Both the position numbers and the translations under genes were made by a program. Shown piece by piece: positions 43,134-51,929 of a stretch of DNA of 64,000 nt. The DNA lies in NCBI RefSeq assembly GCF_003966265.1, contig NZ_RXNV01000002.1, positions 248,001 through 312,000 on the forward strand, given 5' to 3'. The stretch's first letter is position 1, and every line of letters begins with the position of its first letter. This DNA comes from Shewanella atlantica (GTDB lineage Bacteria > Pseudomonadota > Gammaproteobacteria > Enterobacterales > Shewanellaceae). A model generated the notes under the pieces. It had not been told where the DNA came from. It was given only the letters and a program-made list of their open reading frames with translations, and did no database searches.

Positions 43134-43721
43134 TTAAAGTAATCTATTTATGTCATCCAGATTAAGTTTAAAACTGGGAATGAAGCAGTCTATAAAATAC
43201 TTAACTGCCGGATTAGGATCTTGCTCTAACGATTGTTCGAGTCGCTTCCTGGCCGTATTAAACTCATTATTTCCGGCCCTGTGCTCTTCCAGACATTTAA
43301 GGAATGCGCAGAGGGTATCTGCGGATTTAACCAGCTGTTTGTATTCAATGTCGGCATACTCACTGGATAAAAGGCTTTGATACTCCCCTTTAAACTCATC
43401 CGGAACCATCTCTAAAAGGCGGTGCTCAGCTATGGCCTCGATTTTTTTATACTCGGCCTCAATCTCTTTATTAAAATATTTGACCGGAGTAGGCAGATCC
43501 CCCGTTAAGATTTCGCTGGCGTCGTGAAAGATTGCAACGGTAGCTGCTCTATCAGGACTGAGTTGCGTTCCAAATTTTTGATTGCTGATAATGGTTAGTG
43601 CATGTGCAACCATCGCGACTTGTAAGGAATGTTCCTGCACGTTCTCAGTTCTAACATTGTACATTAGTGGCCAGCGTTGAATTAGTTTCATGCGAGCGAG
43701 ATGGGCGAATAAATGACTCAT
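43134..43721 (-). CDS. yfbR: 5'-deoxynucleotidase YfbR
   Basis: YfbR removes the phosphate from deoxyribonucleoside 5'-monophosphates and is involved in dUMP synthesis by an alternative pathway. The 195-residue protein starts MSHLFAHLARMKLIQRWPLM, has RTENVQEHSLQVAMVAHAL (His ligand), IFHDASEILTGDLPTPVKY (HD motif) and the YKQLVKSADTLCAFLKCLEE stretch, all typical of YfbR. ATG 43721 lacks a strong ribosome site. It is followed by dgt. Confidence 0.93.
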   Translation of the reverse strand: MSHLFAHLARMKLIQRWPLMYNVRTENVQEHSLQVAMVAHALTIISNQKFGTQLSPDRAATVAIFHDASEILTGDLPTPVKYFNKEIEAEYKKIEAIAEHRLLEMVPDEFKGEYQSLLSSEYADIEYKQLVKSADTLCAFLKCLEEHRAGNNEFNTARKRLEQSLEQDPNPAVKYFIDCFIPSFKLNLDDINRLL

Positions 43722-43912
43722 GTTATTTTGCTACTTAATACAATGACTACATCAAGTTACATTAGCACAAGCATTCCGGATAGAGGCAATAAATTGTTAC
43801 TTTACACAGAATCGACTAGAGGTTATGAATTGCCCCCAGCCTCCCCAATGTAAGCACATGAATTATTATCCCTTGGTTTCTTATCACCGAATAGATAATC
43901 TAGCCTCGACTT

Positions 43913-43940
43913 AACTTTTAACTTTTAACTTTTAACTTTT
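43913..43940. repeat. Heptanucleotide tandem repeat before AraC-type gene
   Basis: Four perfect AACTTTT units stand directly before the AGGTGG ribosome site of the AraC-type regulator gene (start 43956). Changes in copy number could alter promoter or leader spacing, so this could be a phase-variation tract, though four copies is short for that. Confidence 0.9.
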
Positions 43941-43955
43941 AGGTGGTTTACGGCT

Positions 43956-44831
43956 ATGTTGGATTGGGTTCAAAAAATTGCCTTCAGCGACTGCAGCCCT
44001 CTCGAAACCCTGGGTATGGAACATAAGTTTGGTTTCAGAAGGTTGCAACCCAAGGTGATGCCCCATAGCCACTGGCATGGGCATATAGAGATTAACTATC
44101 TGTTTAACTGCTCAGCCGATTATCTATTCAACGGTAAGAAGATAAGTGTACCAGAAGGACGCATGTTACTGTTTTGGGCCTCCTTTCCACACCAGATGAC
44201 CGAGACACGCGGTGAGGGCGACTTGGTTAACGTCTATGTACCTTTGCAAGCATTCTTAACCTGGAAGCTACCTAACGAGTTTGTCAGTCAACTCTTGCAT
44301 GGTGAGGTATTAGTTTCTGATAGCTTGTATGCCAGTGATGAACAGATCACTCGGATATGGGAACAAGATCTATCGAAAAATAATCACATGATGACGGTAC
44401 AGGTGATTAACGAAATTCGTGGTCGAATTCGGCGTATGTCCCTGGAGAATTACAGTACCTATGAACTGACGAATAAGAGAAGTAATGATAATGGTAAGCC
44501 AGCCTTGAGCGGCTTGACGCATGTCCAAACCATGTTGCGTTATATTGCTGACAATTATGATCAGAAGATCACGATTGCTGATGTGTCTGACTCCACCGGT
44601 TTACATAAAAACTATGCAATGAAGTTATTTAATCGCGTCATGAGAGTTTCTATTAAACAGTATATTAACCAATTGCGCTTACAGCATTCTCAGGCATTAC
44701 TCGTCGATACCGAAAAGCCGGTATTAACTATTGCGTTAGAGGCCGGTTTTGGTTCTGTAAGTCGATTCTACGATATTTTTCAGCGTGAATATAACATGTC
44801 ACCATTAGAATTTAGACGGCGTGTATTGTAG
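43956..44831 (+). CDS. AraC-family transcriptional regulator, MelR-like
   Basis: The 291-residue protein has an N-terminal cupin-type sensing domain (HSHWHGHIEINYLFNCSADYLFNG, LLFWASFPHQM) and a C-terminal AraC DNA-binding domain with two helix-turn-helix units (about residues 195-290, ending VLTIALEAGFGSVSRFYDIFQREYNMSPLEFRRR). The N-terminal domain resembles MelR, a melibiose regulator. galT follows in the same direction 400 bases later, so a role in galactoside metabolism is a reasonable inference. ATG 43956 follows AGGTGG at 9 bases. Confidence 0.85.
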   Translation: MLDWVQKIAFSDCSPLETLGMEHKFGFRRLQPKVMPHSHWHGHIEINYLFNCSADYLFNGKKISVPEGRMLLFWASFPHQMTETRGEGDLVNVYVPLQAFLTWKLPNEFVSQLLHGEVLVSDSLYASDEQITRIWEQDLSKNNHMMTVQVINEIRGRIRRMSLENYSTYELTNKRSNDNGKPALSGLTHVQTMLRYIADNYDQKITIADVSDSTGLHKNYAMKLFNRVMRVSIKQYINQLRLQHSQALLVDTEKPVLTIALEAGFGSVSRFYDIFQREYNMSPLEFRRRVL

Positions 44832-45235
44832 CTTCATATGTTCAGGCATTTCATGATGAGCTTAGTCGTGAGTTTCGCTATCAAGTTTATTCGGTTATTT
44901 TTCAGGAACAAATCTTTCTGTCCCATCATGTTGGATAGAACAAATAGTGATTGAATATCTAGTGAGAGCTCAAAGGGATATAGTAGGGAACTGGTTCAGC
45001 GCATTTGTTTAGTAAGGGAACTGAGATCCTCTCTATACCTTAAATTAATCGTTTACCTCAGTTGTTCATGTGAGCATATTTAAGAAAACAGCTATCTTAA
45101 ATCCCCTCTCCATGACGCAATTGTTTACAATGGTGTTACTAAATAGGAAGTAAAAGCACCTTTCCGGGAATGACGTAATTATACCTGTACCGCTAGAATC
45201 GACACTGAAGTTATCTAGAGTAAAGGTTAGGGCCC
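44832..45235. other. Intergenic region before galT
   Basis: This 400-base gap holds ATTGT-TT-ACAAT at 45120-45131, a short inverted repeat that could be an operator for the upstream AraC-type or a LacI-type regulator. I saw no other gene, RNA or terminator in it. An antisense open frame here (45066-45341) has no support. Confidence 0.4.
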
Positions 45236-46288
45236 GTGTCAATTTCAGAGCAATTCGATCCAACTGAGCATCCCCATCGTCGATATAATCCGTTAACCTC
45301 CGAATGGGTCTTGCTTTCCCCCCACCGAGCAAAGCGCCCATGGCAAGGGCAGTTAGAATCCTACGATGAAACCGTTAAACCTGACTACGACGCAAACTGT
45401 TTCTTGTGTGCAGGAAATAAGCGGATCAGTGGCGAGGTAAACCCCTGTTATAAAGGGACGTTTGTTTTTCAAAATGATTTTGCGGCGCTAAAACCCCATG
45501 GGCCTATAGTGAGCACTGATGATCCACTCTTCAGTATGCAAACTGAGCAGGGCGAAAGCAGGGTGATCTGCTTCTCTCCCGATCACAGCAAAACCTTACC
45601 AGAGTTAGGAATAGAGGAGATTGTACAGGTCATATCAACCTGGCAGGAGCAGAGTGCGGAACTGGGACGAAAATATCGGTGGGTGCAGATTTTTGAGAAT
45701 AAAGGGGAAGTTATGGGCTGCTCTAATCCTCATCCTCATGGGCAGGTCTGGGCGCAATCTAACTTACCCACACTGGCTGATAAGAAACAGGCGAACTTCA
45801 GCGACTACTACGAGAAATTCAGTCGCCCTCTGTTAAATGATTATACGAATCGGGAGCTGTTTAACGAAGATAGAGTGGTTGTCAGTAACCAAGATTGGCT
45901 GGTTGTGGTGCCGTACTGGGCAGCATGGCCCTTCGAAACCCTGTTATTACCCCGATTTTCAATTCAGCGTCTCACCGAGCTGACCGAAGCAAAACGCAAA
46001 TCACTTGCAGATATTATTCAACAAATTACCATCAGGTATGACAATCTGTTTAAGACCGCATTTCCCTATTCGATGGGATGGCACGGAGCGCCGTTTGACG
46101 GCTGTTTACATCCGGAGTGGACTCTGCATGCTCATTTTTTTCCGCCGTTACTTCGCTCGGCTGAAATTAAAAAGTTTATGGTTGGTTATGAGTTGATGGC
46201 GGAAGTTCAGCGGGATATCACCCCTGAACAGGCGGCTCAACGTTTACGGGAACTCCCCTCGACTCACTATAAGAAAAGCTCGACATAA
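45236..46288 (+). CDS. galT: Galactose-1-phosphate uridylyltransferase
   Basis: GalT exchanges UMP between UDP-glucose and galactose-1-phosphate in the Leloir pathway. The 350-residue protein is close to E. coli GalT along its length: [36 protein letters not shown] (zinc-binding cysteines), [16 protein letters not shown], the catalytic [14 protein letters not shown], and [12 protein letters not shown]. It has a GTG start at 45236; GGG precedes at short distance. No galK, galE or galM is near, so the other Leloir genes must lie elsewhere. The stop codon lies inside the stem of the following hairpin. Confidence 0.95.
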   Translation: MSISEQFDPTEHPHRRYNPLTSEWVLLSPHRAKRPWQGQLESYDETVKPDYDANCFLCAGNKRISGEVNPCYKGTFVFQNDFAALKPHGPIVSTDDPLFSMQTEQGESRVICFSPDHSKTLPELGIEEIVQVISTWQEQSAELGRKYRWVQIFENKGEVMGCSNPHPHGQVWAQSNLPTLADKKQANFSDYYEKFSRPLLNDYTNRELFNEDRVVVSNQDWLVVVPYWAAWPFETLLLPRFSIQRLTELTEAKRKSLADIIQQITIRYDNLFKTAFPYSMGWHGAPFDGCLHPEWTLHAHFFPPLLRSAEIKKFMVGYELMAEVQRDITPEQAAQRLRELPSTHYKKSST

Positions 46289-46314
46289 AGCACTAATATT
46301 ACGTGCTTTATGTC
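46282..46314 (+). terminator. Hairpin overlapping the galT stop
   Basis: GACATAAAGCAC (46282-46293) and GTGCTTTATGTC (46303-46314) form a perfect 12-bp stem with a 9-base loop, and the galT TAA stop (46286-46288) sits in the left arm. There is no good T-run. alaA converges from the other side. Confidence 0.7.
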
Positions 46315-46335
46315 TGTGCCAGTGAGCTTGAGTGG

Positions 46336-47550
46336 TTATTGCCTGTATCCATCCATAAACTCACCGAACTCGATTAATGCTTTTTCGAGCTCCTCTTTAT
46401 GGGGTAAAAATACCACCCTGAGGTGATCGGGCTCAGGCCAATTGAAGGCGGTGCCTTGTACCAAAAGGATCTTTTTCTGTTTAAGAAGGTCGAGAACTAA
46501 ACGTTCGTCATCACGGATATTAAACTTCTTAGCATCGAGCTTGGGAAAAGCGTACATGGCTCCTTTGGGACACTTGACGCTTATACCCGGGATTTGGTTT
46601 AGTAACTCAACACAGGTATCTCGCTGAACTTTTAATCGACCGTCATCGATAAGCAATTCATTGATACTCTGATAACCTCCTAATGCTGTCTGAATGGCGT
46701 GTTGATTGGGCACATTTGAACAAAGACGCATCGAGGCCAGCATATCTAAGCCCTCAATATAACTCTTAGCATCTTTTAAGTTACCCGATAGCATCATCCA
46801 GCCGACACGAAAACCTGCCGCGCGATAGGACTTTGACAGGCCATTGAATGTCACGGTTAATATGTCATCGGAGAGGCTGGCAGCAGGAATGTGCTGAGCT
46901 TCATCATAGAGTATCTTGTCGTAAATCTCATCGGCGAACAGAATAAGATCATGCTGACGGCAGATCTCTATAGCCTGTAACAGCAGCTCTTTGGAGTACA
47001 CCGCTCCCGTTGGATTATTAGGATTGATAAGGACTAAAGCACGGGTGCGATTGGTGATCTTACTCTTGATATCATCGAGATCGGGAAACCAGTCTGATTC
47101 CTCATCGCAGCGGTAATGTTGAGCCTTGCCGCCTGAAAGGTGAACGGCTGCCGTCCATAGAGGGTAATCGGGGGAGGGGATAAGCACCTCTTCATCGGTA
47201 TTTAACAGTCCCTGCATGGCCATCACGATAAGCTCGGATACACCATTACCGATATAGACATCTTCAATATCGACACCAAAGATCCCCTGCGACTGATAAT
47301 GCTGCACTATGGCCTTACGGGCAGAGAAAAGTCCTTTTGATTCACAATACCCTTGCGCGCTTGGTAGGTTTAAGATGACATCACGGACAATCTCCTCCGG
47401 TGCTTCGAAACCAAAGGGAGCCGGGTTACCGATATTAAGTTTCAAAATTCTATGACCTTCATCTTCGAGACGGCGCGCCTCCTTGTGTACGGGGCCACGA
47501 ATGTCATAACAGACGGTATCTAGCTTGTTTGATTTGATAATTGGACGCAT
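46336..47550 (-). CDS. alaA: Alanine-synthesising aminotransferase AlaA
   Basis: AlaA is a PLP-dependent aminotransferase that makes alanine from pyruvate and glutamate. The 404-residue protein matches E. coli AlaA (YfbQ) throughout: KLDTVCYDIRGPVHKEARRLEDEGH, LKLNIGNPAPFGFEAPEEI, NPNNPTGAVYSKELL, ADEIYDKILYDEAQHI and the PLP-lysine region FNGLSKSYRAAGFRVGWMML. The C-terminus FLPHKEELEKALIEFGEFMDGYRQ is typical. ATG 47550 follows AGAGGT; a TTG at 47556 is an alternative. The gene is a neighbour of yfbR in E. coli; here the AraC and galT genes lie between them. Confidence 0.94.
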   Translation of the reverse strand: MRPIIKSNKLDTVCYDIRGPVHKEARRLEDEGHRILKLNIGNPAPFGFEAPEEIVRDVILNLPSAQGYCESKGLFSARKAIVQHYQSQGIFGVDIEDVYIGNGVSELIVMAMQGLLNTDEEVLIPSPDYPLWTAAVHLSGGKAQHYRCDEESDWFPDLDDIKSKITNRTRALVLINPNNPTGAVYSKELLLQAIEICRQHDLILFADEIYDKILYDEAQHIPAASLSDDILTVTFNGLSKSYRAAGFRVGWMMLSGNLKDAKSYIEGLDMLASMRLCSNVPNQHAIQTALGGYQSINELLIDDGRLKVQRDTCVELLNQIPGISVKCPKGAMYAFPKLDAKKFNIRDDERLVLDLLKQKKILLVQGTAFNWPEPDHLRVVFLPHKEELEKALIEFGEFMDGYRQ

Positions 47551-47839
47551 CCACAACCTCTAAAATGCTATGTCGATGTAAGGGCTTTAATTAGCCTGAT
47601 GTAAGTATTGGGACAATAACGAATTATTGCGAGTTTTAGAAGGGCAAATCGAGGGTTTAAGAAGATATATATGACATTACCGGCGGATTTTTATTCTGAA
47701 TTACCATTCGATAACTCAGTGTAAAAGTATAATGTACTGGATATCGCTGCTATAGTGGTATTTGCATCTTTTATGGGCGAGCTCTGATACTTAAAAACCA
47801 GTGACAGGCACTGGTTTTTAAAGCATCAAGCGTTATGAC
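47551..47839. other. Intergenic region between alaA and efp
   Basis: Both neighbours are on the minus strand. The gap carries the efp terminator (47791-47821) and, nearer alaA, its promoter region. No gene or repeat was seen otherwise. Confidence 0.45.
47791..47821 (-). terminator. Terminator after efp
   Basis: TTAAAAACCAGTG and CACTGGTTTTTAA form a 13-bp stem with a five-base loop. On the minus strand the arm ends in a T-run, as an intrinsic terminator should. Confidence 0.88.
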
Positions 47840-48400
47840 TTAGGCACGCTTTTTGAACTCACCTGTGCGAGTATCAATTTCAATCATGTCACCTGTCTTA
47901 ACGAAGTCTGCAACGCTAAGTGTCGCACCACCTGCGATAGTTGCAGGCTTCGTGACTTTACCGGAAGTATCGCCACGTGCAGCAGGCTCAGTGTAAGTCA
48001 CTTCGCGTACGATAGTCAGTGGCAGTTCGACAGAGATAGCCTTACCCTCGTAGAAAGTCACCTGGCAGATATCTTCCATACCATCTGTGATGTAAGCCGA
48101 AGCATCACCTAAGTTTCCAGATTCTACGTCGTATTGATTGTATTCTGAGTCCATAAATACATACATAGGATCGGCAAAGTATGAATAATTACAGTCAAGA
48201 CGTTCTAAGATGATATCTTCCATCTTATCTTCACCTTTGAAGCTGCTTTCTGTCGTTGAATCAAGCAGTACGTTCTTTAACTTCATCTTAACGATGGCGG
48301 CGTTACGGCCAGAACGAGTCGTTTCAGTTTTCTGAACAACCCATGGGCTGCCATTTAACATGATCACGTTACCAGGACGGATTTCATGAGCAGTTTTCAT
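47840..48400 (-). CDS. efp: Elongation factor P
   Basis: EF-P helps ribosomes that stall on consecutive prolines. The 186-residue protein has the KOW-like N-terminal domain and OB folds of EF-P, and its tip loop reads [12 protein letters not shown], with Arg at position 32. Arg32 is the residue rhamnosylated by EarP, in contrast to the lysine modified by EpmA. EarP is encoded 45 bases upstream on the same strand, so the modification system is consistent. The start ATG 48400 is supported by the conserved N-terminus [16 protein letters not shown] terminator follows. Confidence 0.96.
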   Translation of the reverse strand: MKTAHEIRPGNVIMLNGSPWVVQKTETTRSGRNAAIVKMKLKNVLLDSTTESSFKGEDKMEDIILERLDCNYSYFADPMYVFMDSEYNQYDVESGNLGDASAYITDGMEDICQVTFYEGKAISVELPLTIVREVTYTEPAARGDTSGKVTKPATIAGGATLSVADFVKTGDMIEIDTRTGEFKKRA

Positions 48401-48445
48401 TACACTATTTTCCTATTTTGGACTTTTCTGTTTCAGTTCGGCATC

Positions 48446-49624
48446 TTAGCTATTTTTAACAAATTGAACCAGTCGAGTAGCTAGATCTGCATCATTTAAT
48501 GCGTAAATTGGCCATTTTTGTGCGTGTTGCAACAAAGGCAAATTAACAGAATCAAGGTTTTGCCAGTGAAGAGTCACGGCAGACTGCTGATCTTGGTTGA
48601 ATGCAAGATTCAATTCGGTCCAACATCTGGCAATTTCGGGTGCAAGATTATCACAGTAAAGATTAATAAAAGCTTCTAACTTTACCAGATGATAGTCATC
48701 TTCTTGAGGGTAAATATGCCAGATAAAGGGCTTTGCAGCCCATTGGGCCCGCAGGAATGAATCTTCGCCACGCACAATATTAAAGTCGCAACTCCAGAGC
48801 AGGCGATCGAAGCTCGGCTGATCTGTCATCGGCAGAATGTGAAGGTTCAAATTGCCGATAACAATCTGTTGTCCCGGGGCTAACTCTGCAACGGAGCACG
48901 GCAGTAAATGAGTCAGACTATTTAAACTGCGGCCCTTAGGGATCAAAGCATGTATCTTTTGATCGGCTCCTTGCCACAGTTGGCATAATGCCGCTAGTGC
49001 CTCGGCTTCATAACTGAAAACACTGAACACCTTATCTTGTACATCGATGCCAGTCAGCCCTAGCTGAGTAAACAGTGCCAATTTATTTTCGGGGGCCGAC
49101 TGCCACGCGGTGCGTTGTTCAAGTAAGGATTTCTCGCAAATGAGTCCGCCGGTTCTTGGGGTAAAGCCAGGGAAATAAAAGTACTTCTTTATGCCGCTTG
49201 CTTGCATAGAGGGGAGGCCATGACACCCTTCTACCCAATTTTCAGCACTCAGATATTCCAGATTCAGCCAAAGAGGGGGAGTATCACCGGGGTTTTGTTG
49301 CTGCGCTATGAGTTGACTCTTAACTTGCTCAGGCAGCTCACAGCCGAAGGCTTCAATCAGAACCGCACCGGGCACAAAGTTAATTTCTAACGGAACATTC
49401 CATTGATGTATGGTGACACGGTTAAACGTTTGTGACCTCTTATCTGGTGTTAGTGCCGGTAAAATATGCGAGAAACTATTTAAATCATCGACCCATAGAT
49501 TGATATCAAGCTGGTATTCTTCGGCGAGCTGCCTTGCTAACCGCCATGTTACGCCGATATCGCCGTAATTATCCACGACTGCGCAGAAGATATCCCAATG
49601 TTGATTAACGGTTTGAATACTCAT
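48446..49624 (-). CDS. earP: EF-P arginine-32 rhamnosyltransferase EarP
   Basis: EarP transfers rhamnose from dTDP-rhamnose to Arg32 of EF-P. The product of about 392 residues has the family start WDIFCAVVDNYGDIGVTWRLARQLA, LWVDDLNSF, and the C-terminal sugar-nucleotide-binding region FDRLLWSCDFNIVRGEDSFLRAQWAAKPFIWHIYPQEDDYHLVKLEAFI. The start is uncertain: ATG 49624 gives eight residues before WDIF, as in known EarP; ATG 49651 lies directly at the end of the T-run of the fldA terminator and has no ribosome site. It is followed by its substrate gene efp, 45 bases on. Confidence 0.92.
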   Translation of the reverse strand: MSIQTVNQHWDIFCAVVDNYGDIGVTWRLARQLAEEYQLDINLWVDDLNSFSHILPALTPDKRSQTFNRVTIHQWNVPLEINFVPGAVLIEAFGCELPEQVKSQLIAQQQNPGDTPPLWLNLEYLSAENWVEGCHGLPSMQASGIKKYFYFPGFTPRTGGLICEKSLLEQRTAWQSAPENKLALFTQLGLTGIDVQDKVFSVFSYEAEALAALCQLWQGADQKIHALIPKGRSLNSLTHLLPCSVAELAPGQQIVIGNLNLHILPMTDQPSFDRLLWSCDFNIVRGEDSFLRAQWAAKPFIWHIYPQEDDYHLVKLEAFINLYCDNLAPEIARCWTELNLAFNQDQQSAVTLHWQNLDSVNLPLLQHAQKWPIYALNDADLATRLVQFVKNS

Positions 49625-49652
49625 ATGAAATTTAAAGTTTCGTTTTGACATA

Positions 49653-49676
49653 AAAAAAGCGGCAATCAGCCGCTTT
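49653..49676 (-). terminator. fldA terminator at the start of earP
   Basis: Read on the minus strand, AAAAGCGGC and GCCGCTTTT form a stem with a six-base loop followed by T. It ends the fldA transcript and stands immediately before the upstream candidate start of earP (49651), which supports the downstream start at 49624. Confidence 0.85.
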
Positions 49677-49702
49677 TATTCGAAATCAGATGATTGGGAA
49701 GA

Positions 49703-50233
49703 TTAATCTTCCAGCTCAGCCAGACACATCTCTTCGTAGATCTGTTTAACCCATGCATCGACACGCTCTTCGGTCAATTCAGGCTGTCTGTCTTCATCGA
49801 TACCCAAACCGACGAAGTGCTTCTCATCGGCAGTTAACCCCTTAGAAGCCTCGAAATCATAGCCTTCGATTGGCCAATGGCCGATAACGATACCACCACG
49901 ACCTTCTACAATTTCGTTCACCATGCCCATGGCATCGAGGAAATATTCTGCGTAATCTTCCTGGTCACCACAACCAAAGATAGCGATTAGCTTATCTTCG
50001 AAGTTGATCTGCTCCAGATCGGGGAAGAAATCATCCCAATCGCATTGCGCTTCACCGTAATACCAAGTCGGGATCCCGAAAAGTAATAGATCGTACTCTT
50101 GAATTTGCTCTTTGGTACTCTTGGCGATGTCTTTAACATCGACCATCTTCTTACCCAGTTTCTTCTGGATCATCTTGGCGACGGCTTCAGTGTTGCCTGT
50201 ATCGCTACCGAAAAAAAGACCTACAGTTGCCAT
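49703..50233 (-). CDS. fldA: Flavodoxin FldA
   Basis: FldA is an FMN electron carrier for enzymes such as biotin synthase, methionine synthase and radical-SAM enzymes. The 176-residue protein has the FMN phosphate loop FFGSDTGNTEAVAKMI at its N-terminus, the WYYGEAQCDWDDFFPDL and FGCGDQEDYAEYFLDAMG stretches that flank the flavin, and a long-chain flavodoxin insert. ATG 50233 follows AAAGGAAAG. It follows ybfE, as in E. coli. Confidence 0.96.
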   Translation of the reverse strand: MATVGLFFGSDTGNTEAVAKMIQKKLGKKMVDVKDIAKSTKEQIQEYDLLLFGIPTWYYGEAQCDWDDFFPDLEQINFEDKLIAIFGCGDQEDYAEYFLDAMGMVNEIVEGRGGIVIGHWPIEGYDFEASKGLTADEKHFVGLGIDEDRQPELTEERVDAWVKQIYEEMCLAELED

Positions 50234-50281
50234 TGTCTTTCCTTTATCTAATTTTCTGTGTTTTGGATTCGTTTACAAGAG

Positions 50282-50557
50282 TTATTGAGAAGTCATTTGC
50301 TCTTGTAATATTAATTCTATTAGTTGACTGCGGCTGATGTTACTGGCCAAAGCCTTATCATTCAAGGCGTCATACAAATCTTGTGACACCTTTAACTCTA
50401 TTCGCTTTAACCCGTTAGCCCTATCACGTTGGATCTGATTTCGCTTATTGACTTTTAGCTGCTGGTCTCTTGGTAGTGGGTTACTACGGGGACGGCCACG
50501 GCGTTTTTCTGTTGCGAACAGATCAATTGTGGTTCTGTCTGATGTTTCTTTTGCCAT
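50282..50557 (-). CDS. ybfE: LexA-regulated protein YbfE
   Basis: The 91-residue basic protein matches E. coli YbfE, for example DRTTIDLFATEKRRGRPRSNPLPRDQQLKVNKRNQ and GLKRIELKVSQDLYDALN, and ends in a ribbon-helix-helix-like stretch (ISRSQLIELILQEQM). It probably binds DNA; YbfE is annotated as LexA-regulated in E. coli. I could not find a clear LexA box near its start here. It lies 11 bases after the DUF2788 gene and upstream of fldA on the same strand. Confidence 0.9.
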   Translation of the reverse strand: MAKETSDRTTIDLFATEKRRGRPRSNPLPRDQQLKVNKRNQIQRDRANGLKRIELKVSQDLYDALNDKALASNISRSQLIELILQEQMTSQ

Positions 50558-50568
50558 TTAATCAGTGT

Positions 50569-50790
50569 TTAACCTATGCCTGAGCCTTCCCAGGACATCT
50601 GTATTAATCCTTTTGCAATAAACCCGGCACAGCCGAGAAATAAAACTAACCAAACGATATAGCGGCCAAATTTAGGGACTTTACCCTGTTTCAGCACATC
50701 ATGAATGGCCATGCCGATAAAGAAAAAAATCGAAGCAAAAAATAGGTTTAAGCCTAATGCTTCAATTTGTTCCATATACTGAGATAACAT
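50569..50790 (-). CDS. Small DUF2788-type membrane protein
   Basis: The 73-residue protein has two membrane segments (about residues 14-32 and 43-64) joined by a short basic loop, and fits the DUF2788 family of unknown function. ATG 50790 follows GAGGAACC. It sits between ybfF and ybfE on the same strand and is probably co-transcribed with them. Confidence 0.78.
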   Translation of the reverse strand: MLSQYMEQIEALGLNLFFASIFFFIGMAIHDVLKQGKVPKFGRYIVWLVLFLGCAGFIAKGLIQMSWEGSGIG

Positions 50791-50862
50791 TTCAAGGTTC
50801 CTCAGGCCAAAAGAGGCGCGAATATACCATAGATAATGAGTGTATGAAACGGACTTGAGCGA

Positions 50863-51639
50863 TTAATTCCTATCATGCTTTTCAATAAAGTCACAGACGA
50901 TTCTGTTAAAGATGCTCGGTTTTTGTGCATGTAACCAATGACCTGTACCTTCAATTGTCTTTGCTTGCACATGAGGGAATTGAGCTAAGATAGCTTGTCT
51001 ATGCTCAGAGGTAACATAATCTGAATCACCTCCTCTAATGAACAAACTGGCACCCATATATTGCAATGGAACAGCTTTTTCATTATACCAGCCAATAAGG
51101 TTGGCGTAACAGGCTTTTAATCCCGAAAGGTTCATTTTCCACTGAAAGCCGGTGTCACTCTTTGACAGGTTTTTCAGAAGAAATTGGGCCGTACCCTCAT
51201 CGATGCCAGCATTTAATAGTTGAGCCAAAGCCTGACCTCTATTCTTGACCTGGCTTAGCTCAATTGAGTCAAGTGCTGCAAATACTGCATCGTGTCTGGA
51301 TTGGTAGCTTACCGGCGCGATATCAGCCGCAATAACAGATTGAATTCGCTCAGGGTAGTCAAGTGCCGCGGCCATCGCTATTTTGCCACCCATAGAGTGA
51401 CCGACCAGGTGTGCCCGTGGAATTGATAATCTATCCATTAACTCAATGATGGCTAGAGCCAAGGTGGGGTAGTCCATCGACTCCCAATGTGAACTCAAAC
51501 CATGATTAGGTACATCTACACGTATGACCCTATGGTTAGCTTCCAGGGTTCTTCCCAATGTTTTCAAATTATCTGAATTGCCAAAAAGACCATGGATCAA
51601 TATGACAGTAGATCCTTGGCCTGTTGATATAAAGTGCAT
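50863..51639 (-). CDS. ybfF: Esterase YbfF (alpha/beta hydrolase)
   Basis: YbfF hydrolyses short acyl esters and acyl-CoA thioesters in vitro. The 258-residue protein has HGLFGNSDNLKTLGR, the nucleophile elbow LVGHSMGGKIAM with catalytic Ser, and the catalytic His in EGTGHWLHAQKPSIFN. It lies divergent from seqA, as in E. coli, where ybfF and seqA-pgm are neighbours. ATG 51639 has only a weak ribosome site. Confidence 0.92.
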   Translation of the reverse strand: MHFISTGQGSTVILIHGLFGNSDNLKTLGRTLEANHRVIRVDVPNHGLSSHWESMDYPTLALAIIELMDRLSIPRAHLVGHSMGGKIAMAAALDYPERIQSVIAADIAPVSYQSRHDAVFAALDSIELSQVKNRGQALAQLLNAGIDEGTAQFLLKNLSKSDTGFQWKMNLSGLKACYANLIGWYNEKAVPLQYMGASLFIRGGDSDYVTSEHRQAILAQFPHVQAKTIEGTGHWLHAQKPSIFNRIVCDFIEKHDRN

Positions 51640-51929
51640 GCTTGACCCATAACCCTAAAAACAGGTTGTGGATTGTGCCTCTAAACAGGCCATTTTGACA
51701 AGAATCAATGTTTCTTGAGTAAAGTGGGTGGTGACTTTTTAATCAAATAGACAGAGTTTGTGCAAACAGCAGCAGAACAATCACAATTTAGAACTAATGC
51801 CTCTTTATTATAAGGCCATAGATGACATACACTTGGAAATCGATCTAATGAATACAACAAAGATCAAATGAGTCATTGATTGTAATTGAACCAAGCCAGG
51901 TAAAATCTCACTTAAGGAAGATTAAGGTC

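Noticed and set aside
45066..45341. A 91-codon minus-strand frame before and into galT
   Set aside because: It overlaps the conserved galT start and has no ribosome site or recognisable domain.
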